NCBI GenBank assembly: GCA_030429345.1
Contig: JAUIFJ010000021.1
Location: 21,616-85,615, forward strand
Length of the DNA: 64,000 bases
Source: a bacterium
Lineage (GTDB): Bacteria; CAIWAD01
Reading direction: 5' to 3'
This document shows, piece by piece, positions 8,453 to 18,710 of the stretch. The position numbers and the translations under genes are program-made. Numbering within the stretch: the first letter of the stretch is position 1; the number at the start of each line of letters is the position of its first letter. The notes beneath the pieces were generated by a model, which had not been told where the DNA came from, searched no databases, and saw only the letters and a program-made list of their open reading frames with translations.

Positions 8453-11400
8453 GGATCCGGTTCTTTTCTCTTGTCAGGCGTTGTACTTCACGGGCCTCGC
8501 GTTCCTGCTGGATCTGGGCCTCGAAGAGCTCATCGGTCAGCTGCGGCATTTCGCGCAGCAGCAGTTCGGCGACCAGGCCGCCTCCGCTGCCGTCGGCATC
8601 CTCCACTTCGACGGCAATGGCGTTGACCCCTTCCTGCAGGAATTCGCTCAGGTTGTAGCTGCGCAGCTCGCTGACCTGGCCCTCGGGGGCGCGCACTTCA
8701 TCAATGTACTCACCATTGAAGAAGAGATAGAAGGTATCATCGCCGGCGATCTTGATTTCCGCTCCGATGGGCGTGCCGTCCAGGCGGAAGTTGTGCCGGA
8801 AGTAGGCCGTGTCCGCCTCGGCGCTTTCGGCCTGGGCGAAACTCAGCACGCGCAGGCGGGGCGCGGCCAGACTGTCGGCGGCCGCCAGGGTGTCCAGCAC
8901 GACTGCCCCCTCGGGAAGCGGGGCGTCCAGGGCCACCACGCTGGTGTCCGCTGCCGTCAGGGCCGATGCGCTGCCGCCATGCCAGAGCACGCTCGCCTCC
9001 GGCAGCAAAGCGGAAAGGCGAGGACGGGCGACCAGGGCTACGGGATCCCAGTTGGCGCTGCTGTCCAGCGAAATGCTACTGAAACCTTCCTGGTACTCTT
9101 CGGCCACCAGCCAGTCGCTTCCGCTGAGCAGGCTGCGTTCGGTCTCCTGCAGGCCGAAGCGGTCGCCGAACTGTTCGGGATCGATCTTGGCCAGCTGGTA
9201 GAGCAGCTTGCGTCCTTCCAGGCCGTCCGGATTGTAGGCGCTGACGACGGGTTCGCACTCCAGCAGCGCGTCCTCGCCGCTCAGGCTCAGGCTGTAGATG
9301 GCGTCCTCGTAGGTATTGTGGGCATCCTCGAAGACATAGCTCGCCGACTCGGTGAACTGCTGCCAGTAGACTTCCTTGCCCGCCGTCAAGGTGTCGATCC
9401 GCGCCTGAATGCGGTCCCGCAGGCGGAAGGCGCGGAAGACCATGCTGTCCGCCAGACTGGCAGGAATACCGCCGGAGAAATCGTTGGCGGCCAGCATGTC
9501 GGCGATGCTGCCGTGCACCTTCAGGCTGTTCATGGCGTAGGCCTGGTTGAACTCGGTCATGTCCAGCAGGTCGTTGCCGTAGTCCACCTGGTCGCGGTCG
9601 CGCTCGTCGTAGTAGCCTTCGCCGCGGGCAATGATCTCGTCAAAGGCCAGCCGCGCCGCTTCCTCGTCGCGCGCGTTGGCCCGAATGAACTGCTCGTAGG
9701 CATCGGGCACCTTGTGCGCCACGTCCTGGACACGCGCCAGGACGCGCGGACGCCAGTTGCGGGCCAGGCCCACCTGGGCAATGGTCTGCAGGCCCTGGTT
9801 CCAGGCCTCGATGACGCCCTGGGTCGCCTGCAGCGCCGCGCCGCCCAGGTAGTTGATGTCCAGGTCCTTGGCCCTCAGGAAGACGTCCCGCTGGCGGCTG
9901 GGAACATCCAGGATCTGCATGACGCGGCTCTCGTAGAGCTCCATGTCGGCGAAGACGATCTCCGGGACGCGTTCGCGGCTGCGCGTGGTCCAGGTCTGGC
10001 TTTCGTGGACCGTGTTCTCCAGTTCGTCGAAGGCCTTCTGCAGGCTGAGCTGCCGGTCGAGACTGTCCTGGGGAGCTCCGCCGCTGGTATCCGCGGCCGC
10101 GATGAAGGCCGCCAGCTCGTCCTGGCGCCGGCGCAGGTCCTCCAGCTGTTCCTGCAGGTCCTCGATGCCCCCTTCCAGCTGTTCAGTCGTGCTGATGAAG
10201 GAGGTCAGCGCCACCTGGGCCAGCTCGTGGGCCGTGTTCTGAATGCGGATTTCTTCCTTGACGCGCTCTTCCGGCGAACTGTAGTCCAGCCGTTCCTGCT
10301 CGCGGTAGGCGCGGGCGAATTCGGCATGGATCTCGGCCATCAGGTAGCGGGCGCGGAAGATGTCCAGCGAGCCATAGCCCAGCAGTTCGGTCAGATCATC
10401 ATAGAGACGGTCGCGGAAGGCGCGCTTCGAGGCCAGTTCCGATTCCAGCAGGTTGGCCGGCAGGTGGAGTTCCATGGCGCGGTACTCGTCGAACTCCCAT
10501 TCGACGATCTGCCGCAGGGCCTTGCTGGCATAGAAGGGATTGCCCTCGCCGCCGGTGGCCACCAGGTCGCGGTTGCGGGCGACGGCATTCTGGTATTCCG
10601 TGCGGGCCTCGGCCTCGCGCTCGTTCTCCAGGAACCAGTTGCCGCGTTCCGTAAAGGCCTGGACCGTGCGGGGGTCTCCGGGAAAGCGCGCCGCGAAATC
10701 GGCGTAGATGCGGTTGGCGCTTTCGATGTCGTCCAGTTTCAGGTACAGGCCCGCGTTGGCGAAGAGAATCGCGTTGGCGTCCTCCGCGTCCGGATAGCGG
10801 TCCACGTAGAGCTGGTTCATGCGGATTGTCGCCACCCATTCCTCTTCCTGTTCATAGGAATAGGAGGCGTTGAGGATCGAGCTGCGCGCGAACTCCGACT
10901 CCGGGTACTCCATGGCCAGGCGCTCGAAATTCTGCGCCGCCATCAGGCGCTGGTCCAGTTCCTGCATGAAGAGGAAGGCGGCCAGCGAGAGGCTCTTGTC
11001 GGCGAATTCACTGGCCGGGTAGTTGTCGGCCAGGTAGAGATAGGTGTCGGCGCTTTCCTGGAACTCGCCGGCCAGCTTGAACTCGTCGGCAGCATCGAAG
11101 AGGCTGGCATCGGCAAAGGCGGCGTCCGGCACTTCCAGGGCCACGCGCTTGAACTCGCGGGCCGCGGCCAGGTGGTCCTCGCCCTTGCGGAAACCTTCGG
11201 CGGCGGCGTAGACGCTTTCCGCCTGGCGTGTGCGCGCCTTGCTCAGCGTCTCCTCGCTCAGGCCCAGGTCCTGGATGGTCTTGGCCGTCTCCTCGGCGGC
11301 GGTGAACTCGCGGCGGGCGAACTGGCCCTCGAGCTTCAGGGCATAGGCCTCTTCCAGCTCGGCGCTTTCCGGATACTCGCCGATCACGCGGTCGAAGAGC

Positions 11401-13325
11401 TCCGCGGCGGCGAGGAAATCGGAACGGTTGTAATACATCTTGCCGGCGACCATCAGGTAGCCCGCGGCCGCCTCGTCGGCGGGGAAGAGCTCGACGAAGC
11501 CGCTCAGCGCGGCCAGCTTCTGCTCCTCGCGGGGGCTGAGGGAGGTCGTGGTGTACTCCACTCCTTCCGGCTGATCCCCGATCACCTCGGTCTCGACCTC
11601 GCCTTCGCCGGCGACCAGGGTCTCGCTCATCACGATGGCGTTGTAGGCCGCGTCACGCACATTGCGCTCCGGGTATCCCGCGGCGATGGTCATGTACTCG
11701 TCGTAGGCCTTCTCCGGGTCCTTGATCTCCGTTTCCAGGACCTTGGCCAGGTTCCAGTGGATGTTGAAGGAGCTGGTGTCCTCCGGGAAGGTCTTGAGGT
11801 ACTTGCGGCTCAGATCGACGAACTCGTCGAACTTCTCCCGCTGCCGGGAGTCATAGGCCAGGTTGAGGGCAATGCGCACGTTCTGCCGCAGGTTCTGGTT
11901 GATCAGCTCCGGCAGGCGGGCGTCGGCTTCGCGCCCTTCCGCCCAGTCGCTTTCCGGATTGTAGACATCGAAGAGCTCGTTCTTTTCGACATAGGCGGAG
12001 GCGGGATCGTTGAGTCCCTCCGGGCCGTAGCAGGCAATGATCTTCTCCTGGATGAAGGGCGCCTCGTCGCTGTCCGGATAGAGCACGAGCAGGCTGTCAT
12101 AGGCCGCCACCGCCTTGGCGAAATCCTGCACCTGGGTAAACCAGATGTCGCCGTAGGTCTCCATGAGCTGCAGGCCGTAGCCTTCGTATACGGCGGGGTT
12201 GTCGCGCACGAAGCCGGTCAGCGGACCGATGCTGGCCGCTTCCCAGTCGGGATCCGCGTAGTTGACGGCAATGTAGGTCACACTCTCGTCGCGCAGGTCC
12301 GAGGCCTCGGCCTCCGGCCCGGCGCCGTGCAGGGCGGCCTGGGAGAAGTACTCCACCGACTGCGTGTTGTCGCCGCTGCGGTAGTAGCACCAGCCCAGCT
12401 TGTAGAGCGCCTTCTCGCGGGCATCGTATTCCGTGTACTCGAGCACCTTGCCGTAGCAGTCGACGGCCGTGGCGATCGACTCCTCGAAGTCGCCCTGGGC
12501 CGCGCGGTTGAACCAGTATTCGCCCAGGCGCATCCAGGCTTCCGGGGCGTAGCTCGACTGGGAGAAGTCGCGGACCAGCTGCTCGTAGAGGCGGCGGCTG
12601 GCTTCGCGCTCGACCTCGTCCAGGCTGTTCTCGCGAATGTAGGCCAGGTTGTAGAGCGCGTCGTCCATGTACTCCGAGTAGGGGAATTCGTCGACGATGC
12701 GCTGGTACTTGTTGACCGCGTCGTAGAAGTCGCGCACCGGCTCCATGCCGGCGGGCAAGCCCTGATCGAAGGCTTCCGCCTGGCGATCCAGCTCGTCGAA
12801 GTACTCGTCCTGGGTCTGTTCGTAATACAACTCGGCCAGCTGCAGGCAGAGTTTGGCCACCACGTCCCGTTGGCGGAATTTCTGCAGGCTGCGCTTGCGG
12901 CGATACTCGCTCAGGAAGCCTTCGCCCTGCTGCAGGATGTCCGCGCGCAGGGCATTGCGCTGGCGCAGCAGCTCCTCCAGCTCGGCCTGGTAGCGGGCCT
13001 GCAGGTCCAGCAGCTGGGGCCGGTCCATTTCCAGCAGGGCCTGCTCCTCGATGGTGCGCAGCAGACCCAGCAGCTTCAGCTTGAGCTTGGCCACCTCGAT
13101 GGTGATCTCGCCCTGCTGCGTGCTGTCCGCGCCGGCTTCCAGGGACTGCAGTTCCCCGTAGCGGGCAAGGATGCGGTCGCCTTCCTCGATGTAGGCGCGG
13201 GTGCGCTCGCTGACCTGGAGCTGGGAAACCTCTGCCCAGCGGTCCAGCACGGCTTCCTCGATGCCGGACTCCCCGGCTGCCCAGATGGGGGAACAGGCGA
13301 GCAGAAGCAGGATCAGGGCCTTCAT
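8430..13325 (-). CDS. Giant exported TPR-repeat protein with C-terminal jelly-roll-like domain
   Basis: 1631 residues with a signal peptide (MKALILLLLACSPIWAAGES). Residues from about 190 to 1000 contain many tetratricopeptide repeats of the outer-membrane-lipoprotein type (YxxALYNLAYI, ALYKLGWCYYRSGD, AAELFDRVIGEYPES). A long alpha-helical, partly coiled-coil stretch follows. Near 1500-1590 a beta-rich segment (DDTFYLFFNGEYIDEV, LQEGVNAIAVEVEDADG) resembles the jelly-roll domains attached to glycosidases. It probably works in the periplasm as a scaffold. Its start overlaps the stop of the preceding TPR gene by an ATGA, indicating coupled translation. Function is inferred only from domains and context. 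Confidence 0.8.
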   Translation of the reverse strand: MKALILLLLACSPIWAAGESGIEEAVLDRWAEVSQLQVSERTRAYIEEGDRILARYGELQSLEAGADSTQQGEITIEVAKLKLKLLGLLRTIEEQALLEMDRPQLLDLQARYQAELEELLRQRNALRADILQQGEGFLSEYRRKRSLQKFRQRDVVAKLCLQLAELYYEQTQDEYFDELDRQAEAFDQGLPAGMEPVRDFYDAVNKYQRIVDEFPYSEYMDDALYNLAYIRENSLDEVEREASRRLYEQLVRDFSQSSYAPEAWMRLGEYWFNRAAQGDFEESIATAVDCYGKVLEYTEYDAREKALYKLGWCYYRSGDNTQSVEYFSQAALHGAGPEAEASDLRDESVTYIAVNYADPDWEAASIGPLTGFVRDNPAVYEGYGLQLMETYGDIWFTQVQDFAKAVAAYDSLLVLYPDSDEAPFIQEKIIACYGPEGLNDPASAYVEKNELFDVYNPESDWAEGREADARLPELINQNLRQNVRIALNLAYDSRQREKFDEFVDLSRKYLKTFPEDTSSFNIHWNLAKVLETEIKDPEKAYDEYMTIAAGYPERNVRDAAYNAIVMSETLVAGEGEVETEVIGDQPEGVEYTTTSLSPREEQKLAALSGFVELFPADEAAAGYLMVAGKMYYNRSDFLAAAELFDRVIGEYPESAELEEAYALKLEGQFARREFTAAEETAKTIQDLGLSEETLSKARTRQAESVYAAAEGFRKGEDHLAAAREFKRVALEVPDAAFADASLFDAADEFKLAGEFQESADTYLYLADNYPASEFADKSLSLAAFLFMQELDQRLMAAQNFERLAMEYPESEFARSSILNASYSYEQEEEWVATIRMNQLYVDRYPDAEDANAILFANAGLYLKLDDIESANRIYADFAARFPGDPRTVQAFTERGNWFLENEREAEARTEYQNAVARNRDLVATGGEGNPFYASKALRQIVEWEFDEYRAMELHLPANLLESELASKRAFRDRLYDDLTELLGYGSLDIFRARYLMAEIHAEFARAYREQERLDYSSPEERVKEEIRIQNTAHELAQVALTSFISTTEQLEGGIEDLQEQLEDLRRRQDELAAFIAAADTSGGAPQDSLDRQLSLQKAFDELENTVHESQTWTTRSRERVPEIVFADMELYESRVMQILDVPSRQRDVFLRAKDLDINYLGGAALQATQGVIEAWNQGLQTIAQVGLARNWRPRVLARVQDVAHKVPDAYEQFIRANARDEEAARLAFDEIIARGEGYYDERDRDQVDYGNDLLDMTEFNQAYAMNSLKVHGSIADMLAANDFSGGIPASLADSMVFRAFRLRDRIQARIDTLTAGKEVYWQQFTESASYVFEDAHNTYEDAIYSLSLSGEDALLECEPVVSAYNPDGLEGRKLLYQLAKIDPEQFGDRFGLQETERSLLSGSDWLVAEEYQEGFSSISLDSSANWDPVALVARPRLSALLPEASVLWHGGSASALTAADTSVVALDAPLPEGAVVLDTLAAADSLAAPRLRVLSFAQAESAEADTAYFRHNFRLDGTPIGAEIKIAGDDTFYLFFNGEYIDEVRAPEGQVSELRSYNLSEFLQEGVNAIAVEVEDADGSGGGLVAELLLREMPQLTDELFEAQIQQEREAREVQRLTREKNRIHDKNRVD

Positions 13326-15547
13326 GAGCGCCCTCCTTGGCCTTCTTCTCCCTGTGGCGTCTCTTCAGGAGGCGCGCTTTCCTGCGGCTCGTCGCCGGCA
13401 GGATCCTGCGGCTCGTTTCCGGCGGGGGCCTGCTCGAAGGGCGTTTCCTGCCCCGGGGGCGTCACTTCGCCGCTCAGCAGGCCGTGAATCTGATCCAGGT
13501 AGTTCTCGAGTTCCTTGATCCGCTCGTCCAGGTCTTCCAGTTCCTCGAAACGGATCTCGCCCAGCACGAGGCGCGAAAAGGCCAGGTTCGACCAATGCGG
13601 CAGGTCGCTGCTGAAGGGCGCCTGGCGGCGGGCTTCCGTGCCGACGCGCCAGCGGTCCATCCGGTTCTGCAGCCGGCTGAAACGCTGGGCCAGCACCTGT
13701 TCGTCGAGGCCGGTGCTGTTTTGCGGCTCCTCGTCCAGCGAGCTACGCGTCTCCACGATCTGCCCGAGCTCGACCTGGGTGCCGAAAATCAGGCTGTCGA
13801 TGGTGGCCTTGGCCATCTGGTGCTTATTCTCGCGCAGCACCACCGGGTTGCGGCGGATCTCGATCAATCCGGCGACGCGGATCTTGCCCATCAGGCTCTG
13901 GACCTGGTCGCGCAGGTTGAGGTAGTTCAGCTCGGTTTCGGCGGACCAGTTCTCCCGGGGGCCCGAGAAGCGGTCCATCTGCTCGCGCAGCTGCAGGATC
14001 AGCTTGCGCTCGTCGATGTAGTCGCCCATGCTCTGGTTGGCCGTGGCCAGTTCCGCGTACTGCACCCGGCGGAAGACCTGCCGCGTCTGGTTGCGCAGGT
14101 CCAGGTAGTCGCTGTAGAGACTGCGGTCGCCGTCGACGAAGACCTGCTCCTCCATGCGCGAGAGCTGGCGGATCAGGCCGTGCACCTGGGCCTGCTCGTT
14201 CATCAGCACGCGCAGGTTCTCGCCGCGCTCGGCGTGATCCAGCACGATGCCGTACTGCTCGGCGCTGTTCTCAACGTCTTCCATCTTCTCGCTGGCATAG
14301 CCGGCCAGGGTCTTGGCTTCGTAGAGGTACTCGCTGTCCGGCATGTGATTCGCCAGTTCCAGGCTGCGGCGGTAGGCGTTGGCGTAGTCGCTCAGGCTGA
14401 GATCCGACCAGGCCTGGCCGATGAGGGCGTCGTCGTACCATTCGCTGCCCAGCTCGATCGAGTCGAACATGGCGGCGGCTTCCTCGAAGCGCCCTTCCTC
14501 GAAGTAGAGGTGTCCCAGCTTGACGTGCACATCCTCCTTCAGATAGCCCACGTCGCTGAAGCCTTCGCCTTCCAGGGACTGCTCGAGCAGGCCCTCGAAC
14601 AAGGCAATGGCCTTGGAATACTCCGTGTTGAGAATGAAGCACGTACCCAGCAGGTGGCGCGAGCGATAGTAGTAGTCCGAGCCCGGCGGCAGCTGCGAAA
14701 GAATCGCGATGGCGTCCTCGATGCGATCCAGCTGGAAGTGGACGATGCCCATCATGTAGGCCGTCTCCCAGTCGCGCCCGGCCTCTCCGCGCTCATGCTC
14801 GTTGAAGTCGTTGAGCGCCGTCTGGAACTGGCCGAAATAGGTGTCCACGTAAATAAGGTGGCGCAGGGCGGTCTCGCGGTACTCGCTGTCCGGATGATTG
14901 CGCAGCAGGCGACGGTAGAGCAGCGCGGCCTGGTGATACAGGTTCTCCGCGAAGCAGCTTTCGGCCTCGAAGAACAGCAGGTCGTCCACGTTGCGGTAGG
15001 GGTAGGACTGGCGGATCTTGCCCAGCAGGCGGGCGCTCAGTTCGTAGTCGCTGTGGGCGTACTGCAGCACGGCCTGGCGCAGTTCCCATGAGAACTGGCG
15101 CGCCTCTTCCTCGTCGGAAAGGGCGGCCAGCAGGCCCTCGCGCAGCTGGCCGGCGAGCATCAGCCGGTAGACCAGGTCGGCGCGCTGGCTGTGGATCCAG
15201 TAGTGCACGCGTTCGCCGGGTTCCGCGTCCTCGGGCAGTTCGGGCAGGCCTTCCAGCACCTGTTCCTGCAGCAGGTCGCGGATTGCCTGGGCATCGAAGG
15301 CGCCGGCGGCTCCGGGAAACTCCAGGCAATGGTGAATGCTGCGAAGTTCCCAGGTCAGCTGCTTCTCGAGCAGCAGCAGTTCCCGGTTGAAACGCTGCAC
15401 CGCTTCGGCCAGGTAGGCGCGACGGGCCTCGTCGAAGTCGGGATCCGTGAGAGCGGCCGCTTCCAGGCGGAGTGGCACAAAGCCAATCCACCCGAACAGA
15501 CACAACAGGCCGATGCGGGAAAGGATCGAAATGGAGCTGCGCTTCAT
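13322..15547 (-). CDS. Exported TPR-repeat protein, first gene of the ExbBD operon
   Basis: About 741 residues. The start at 15547 is preferred because it opens a signal peptide (MKRSSISILSRIGLLCLFGW...LEA) with AAGGA close upstream; the longer frame to 15757 has no such support. The body has TPR-like repeats (ELSARLLGKIRQSYPYRNVDDLLFFEAES, HQAALLYRRLLRNHPDSEYRETALR, KLGHLYFEEGRFEEAAAMFDSI, each a different repeat). The C-terminal tail from about 690 is rich in Pro, Glu and Gln and looks disordered. It is followed without a gap by the second TPR gene, so the whole set down to the TonB-like gene is probably one transcript. Confidence 0.78.
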   Translation of the reverse strand: MKRSSISILSRIGLLCLFGWIGFVPLRLEAAALTDPDFDEARRAYLAEAVQRFNRELLLLEKQLTWELRSIHHCLEFPGAAGAFDAQAIRDLLQEQVLEGLPELPEDAEPGERVHYWIHSQRADLVYRLMLAGQLREGLLAALSDEEEARQFSWELRQAVLQYAHSDYELSARLLGKIRQSYPYRNVDDLLFFEAESCFAENLYHQAALLYRRLLRNHPDSEYRETALRHLIYVDTYFGQFQTALNDFNEHERGEAGRDWETAYMMGIVHFQLDRIEDAIAILSQLPPGSDYYYRSRHLLGTCFILNTEYSKAIALFEGLLEQSLEGEGFSDVGYLKEDVHVKLGHLYFEEGRFEEAAAMFDSIELGSEWYDDALIGQAWSDLSLSDYANAYRRSLELANHMPDSEYLYEAKTLAGYASEKMEDVENSAEQYGIVLDHAERGENLRVLMNEQAQVHGLIRQLSRMEEQVFVDGDRSLYSDYLDLRNQTRQVFRRVQYAELATANQSMGDYIDERKLILQLREQMDRFSGPRENWSAETELNYLNLRDQVQSLMGKIRVAGLIEIRRNPVVLRENKHQMAKATIDSLIFGTQVELGQIVETRSSLDEEPQNSTGLDEQVLAQRFSRLQNRMDRWRVGTEARRQAPFSSDLPHWSNLAFSRLVLGEIRFEELEDLDERIKELENYLDQIHGLLSGEVTPPGQETPFEQAPAGNEPQDPAGDEPQESAPPEETPQGEEGQGGRS

Positions 15548-16161
15548 CGTTTCCTTCGTTCCTGGACTGCTCAACGCGCTGAAAGGACGCAAAAGGAGTG
15601 CGCCTCTTTCAATGCCTGCGCCGGTCTGCGAAGACCGGTCGGCTCGAATCGAAACGGGGATCCGGAATGTTCGGAACTCACGGCCTCCCCTTCCTGGACA
15701 AGAATCGCTGTGTCTCCTGAAGGCCGTCCTCGGTGTCTTCCGCTTTCCTTGCGGCAAAACGGAATAACGAGTGTATCGTCAGACCGACACCGGGACTGAA
15801 GACGGACTACCTGCCGCGACCCGGAACCGAAAACGCCACTTCTGTCAGGATATGGCGCAATCTGTCAAGCGGCACTCGCACCAACGCGGAAGCGGCAGTC
15901 GAAGCTGCGCTTCGGTCGACGAATCAGCCTTGCACAAGGGGGAGCACCCCCAGGAAACCGGGCTCTTCCGGAAGCCCAGCCTCCGGGATTCGGTGAATCT
16001 ACTGATTTTAATGCTGTTGCAGGAAGGGTCTCATCGGCCCCGATCGGGTTTTTCTTGGGAATCCTCTCCCATGCCGCATCGAACACGAATTGAACACGAG
16101 TCGAATCGCAGTCCAACACCTGTAGGGGACATTCGGGTCTTGTTTCCGAACAGGATCCTTC
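15548..16161. other. Divergent intergenic region between the TPR operon and the porin gene
   Basis: About 610 bases between two divergently transcribed units, so promoters for both should lie here. I found no strong consensus promoter. A short palindrome CCCGATCGGG followed by TTTTTC near 16040 is terminator-like on the plus strand. Short open frames crossing the region show no domain or signal peptide. Confidence 0.5.
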
Positions 16162-17310
16162 ATGCAGCTACTTCCCCTCATCCTGGCCCTTTTGCTCTGC
16201 GCGACAGCGAGCAAGGCCCAGTACAGCATCGCCTACCCGGATGGACGGCTGGAACTCGAAGGCCGGCTGCGCCTGGGCTGGCATCATCGCTTCCTCTTTG
16301 AAGGGGACGAGGATGGCAACAAGAACCGCTTCTATGTGCAACAGGCGCGGCTCAAGTTTTCCGGCACTCTCTACGACAGTCGCATGGCCTGGGAGACCCA
16401 GTTCGAGCTGCGAGGCTACAACGGCCTCGAGCGGGAAGAGGACCACGAGGACGACTACCAGGGATTCGAGGCCAAGGACCTGCATCTTTCCTGGCGGCCC
16501 AGCAACCAGGTCACCTTGCGCCTGGGACAGCAGAAGATCCCCTACGGCCGCAAGCAGATGGTTCCCCAGCATGCTCACTCGATGGTCAAGCGTGCGGACA
16601 TCGTCGACGGTTTCCTGCCGGGGCGGGACCGCGGCCTGATGCTGCGCGCGCGCACCCCAGGAAGAGACTTCCTGCTCTTTGCCGGCCTGTTCACCGGCAA
16701 CGGCGAGAACCTGAAGTACAACGATCCGGCCGGCCGCTACCTGGGCAGCCTGCGCCTCGAGTGGCAACCCCTGGGCGAGATCGGCAAGAGCGAGGGCGAT
16801 TACGGGCGCAGCCCGCGGCCCCTGCTGCTGGCGGGGGTAAACGTGGCGCGCAGCCATGACTCCGTGATCCGCGGCAGCGAAGAGCGCGAGTACCAGCGCG
16901 GCATCGACGGCAGGAAACTGCTCTACGGCGCGGACCTCAGCCTCAAGTGGCGCGGCCTCTTCCTGCTCTTCGAGGCCGACCGGGCGCGCATGAGCCCCGC
17001 GGCCGGCGTGGAGTACCTGGCGGGAGGCATTGTCGCCCAGGCCTCGTACTACATGGAACCGGCCCTTCTTCCAGGCGATACGGGAATCGAGTTCGTGATC
17101 CAGTACGACGAGTTCAACCCGAGCGACCAGACCGACGGGCCCCTCAAGGACACGCAGCGCACGGTCACGACCGGCATCAACCTCCTGCCTGACGGACACG
17201 ACCTCAAGGTGATGCTCGACTACTTCCACCGGCTGAAGATCCGTGACGAGGATCCCAATCCCTGGAAGGAGAACGAGGTGCGGCTGATCGTGCAGTTGAG
17301 GATCAAGTAG
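16162..17310 (+). CDS. Phosphate-selective porin O/P-type outer-membrane protein
   Basis: 382 residues with a signal peptide (MQLLPLILALLLCATASKAQ). The mature part is a series of amphipathic beta-strands with the features of the OprO/OprP family: an early strand ending in RFYVQQARLKFSGTLYD, the WETQFELRG strand, the LSWRPSNQVTLRLGQQKIPYGR segment, and a Q/K-rich C-terminus ending in VRLIVQLRIK. It should be a beta-barrel porin of the outer membrane. The phosphate preference is a family label and cannot be deduced here. The lipoprotein gene begins two bases after its stop codon. Confidence 0.82.
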   Translation: MQLLPLILALLLCATASKAQYSIAYPDGRLELEGRLRLGWHHRFLFEGDEDGNKNRFYVQQARLKFSGTLYDSRMAWETQFELRGYNGLEREEDHEDDYQGFEAKDLHLSWRPSNQVTLRLGQQKIPYGRKQMVPQHAHSMVKRADIVDGFLPGRDRGLMLRARTPGRDFLLFAGLFTGNGENLKYNDPAGRYLGSLRLEWQPLGEIGKSEGDYGRSPRPLLLAGVNVARSHDSVIRGSEEREYQRGIDGRKLLYGADLSLKWRGLFLLFEADRARMSPAAGVEYLAGGIVAQASYYMEPALLPGDTGIEFVIQYDEFNPSDQTDGPLKDTQRTVTTGINLLPDGHDLKVMLDYFHRLKIRDEDPNPWKENEVRLIVQLRIK

Positions 17311-17312
17311 CC

Positions 17313-18710
17313 ATGAGAACCGCTTGCTGTCTCCCCCTGTTGCTGCTGCTGGGATGCGTGGCCGACGACGCCGACGAGACCGCGCTGGGCACCAGCCTGG
17401 TGATCAACGAGTTCCTGGCCAGCAACGATTCGCAGGGCAGCGACGAGCAGGGCGAGTTCGACGACTGGGCCGAACTCTACAATGCCGGCGACGAGCCCTT
17501 CGAGCTGCACGGACTGTACTTCAGCGACAACCTGGGCGACCCGCGCAAACACCAGATCATCGACCCGGGGGCCGTGCTGATGCCTGGGGAGTACGTGCTG
17601 ATCTGGTGCGACAGCCAGCCCGAGCAGGGACCGTATCACACGTCCTTCAACCTGAGCGCCTCCGGGGAGGACATTGTGATCACCAGCGCCGGGGGACAGG
17701 CCCTGGACGCGATCACCTTCGGGGCGCAGACCACGGATGTCTCGCTGGGACGCTCCCCCGACGGAAGCGGCAACTGGATCGAGTTCGCCCTGCCGACACC
17801 CGGAGCGAGCAACGAGGAGGCGGAGCCGGTCTTCGAGGCGAGACTGGTGCTCAACGAGATCCTTGCCGACAACGGCGGCTGCTGCCCCGACGAACACGGC
17901 GATTTCGACGATTACATCGAGCTGCGCAACATCGGCAACGCCCCGGCGCTGCTCAACGGCCTGGCCCTGAGCGACGATGCCGCCCTGCCGGAGCTCTTCC
18001 TGTTGAGCCTGCCCGCCGACAGCAGCCTCCCGCCCGGCGAACGCTGTGTCTTTTGGTGTGACGACCAGGGCGAGCAGGGGCCGTTCCACACGCCCTTCGG
18101 CCTCTCGCGCAACGGCGAGAGCCTCTGGCTGCGACACGGCAGCCAGGCGGATTCGGTGGTCTTCCCCGCCCTGGCCGCGGACGAGGCCTGGGGCCGTCAC
18201 CCGGCCACCCATTCCTGGATGGCCATGCAGTCGCCGACCCCCGGGCAGGAGAACCTCCCTGCGGCGGGCAGCACGCCCGGGGGACTGCTGATCAACGAGT
18301 ACCTCGCTTCCAACGATTTCTGCTGCAGCGACGAGAACGGCGAATTCGACGACTGGATCGAGGTATACAACAGCGGAAACGCGCCTGTCCCGCTGAACGG
18401 CCTCTTCCTGAGCGACGACGGCGCGGAACCGCTCAAGCACCAGGTGGAGATTCCCGGCGACAGCCTGCTGCCTCCCGGAGGCCATGCGGTCTTCTGGTGT
18501 GATTCACAGGTCAGCCAGGGGCCCTTCCACTGCGGCTTCGCCCTGAGCGCCGGAGGCGAGCAGATCCGCCTGAGCGCGGCGGACGGCACCCTGCTCGACA
18601 GCCGCGACTACGATACCCAGACCACGGATGTCAGCGAGGGGCGCAGCCCCGACGGGAGCGACAGCTGGACGAACTTTGTCACACCGACACCGGGAGCAGC
18701 GAACGAATGA
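17313..18710 (+). CDS. Lipoprotein with three lamin-tail domains
   Basis: 465 residues. A lipoprotein signal with lipobox LLGC ends at Cys 15. Three tandem lamin-tail domains (LTD) of about 140 residues each follow, beginning near 29, 177 and 327. Each has the NEFLASND or NEILADNG start, the DDWxELYN strand, a PGEYVLIWCDSQPEQGP-like middle and an end at TPTPGASNE or similar. Repeats 2 and 3 contain a vicinal Cys pair (GGCCPDEHG, DFCCSDENG). LTD modules are usually extracellular binding or attachment domains. Unlike the next LTD protein it has no sorting tail, so it is probably anchored by lipid. Its stop overlaps the next start (ATGA). Confidence 0.85.
   Translation: MRTACCLPLLLLLGCVADDADETALGTSLVINEFLASNDSQGSDEQGEFDDWAELYNAGDEPFELHGLYFSDNLGDPRKHQIIDPGAVLMPGEYVLIWCDSQPEQGPYHTSFNLSASGEDIVITSAGGQALDAITFGAQTTDVSLGRSPDGSGNWIEFALPTPGASNEEAEPVFEARLVLNEILADNGGCCPDEHGDFDDYIELRNIGNAPALLNGLALSDDAALPELFLLSLPADSSLPPGERCVFWCDDQGEQGPFHTPFGLSRNGESLWLRHGSQADSVVFPALAADEAWGRHPATHSWMAMQSPTPGQENLPAAGSTPGGLLINEYLASNDFCCSDENGEFDDWIEVYNSGNAPVPLNGLFLSDDGAEPLKHQVEIPGDSLLPPGGHAVFWCDSQVSQGPFHCGFALSAGGEQIRLSAADGTLLDSRDYDTQTTDVSEGRSPDGSDSWTNFVTPTPGAANE

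Noticed and set aside
8061-13487. Very long plus-strand open frame opposite the giant TPR gene
   Set aside because: It is an antisense shadow caused by high GC. The minus strand has a signal peptide, TPR repeats and start-stop overlaps with its neighbours; the plus frame has only Leu/Gly/Arg-rich text with no domain.
13337-15091. Plus-strand open frame opposite the first TPR gene
   Set aside because: Antisense shadow of the TPR coding sequence, without signal peptide or domain.
15548-16161. Small genes in the divergent region
   Set aside because: Several short frames cross it on both strands, but none has a signal peptide, domain or ribosome site.
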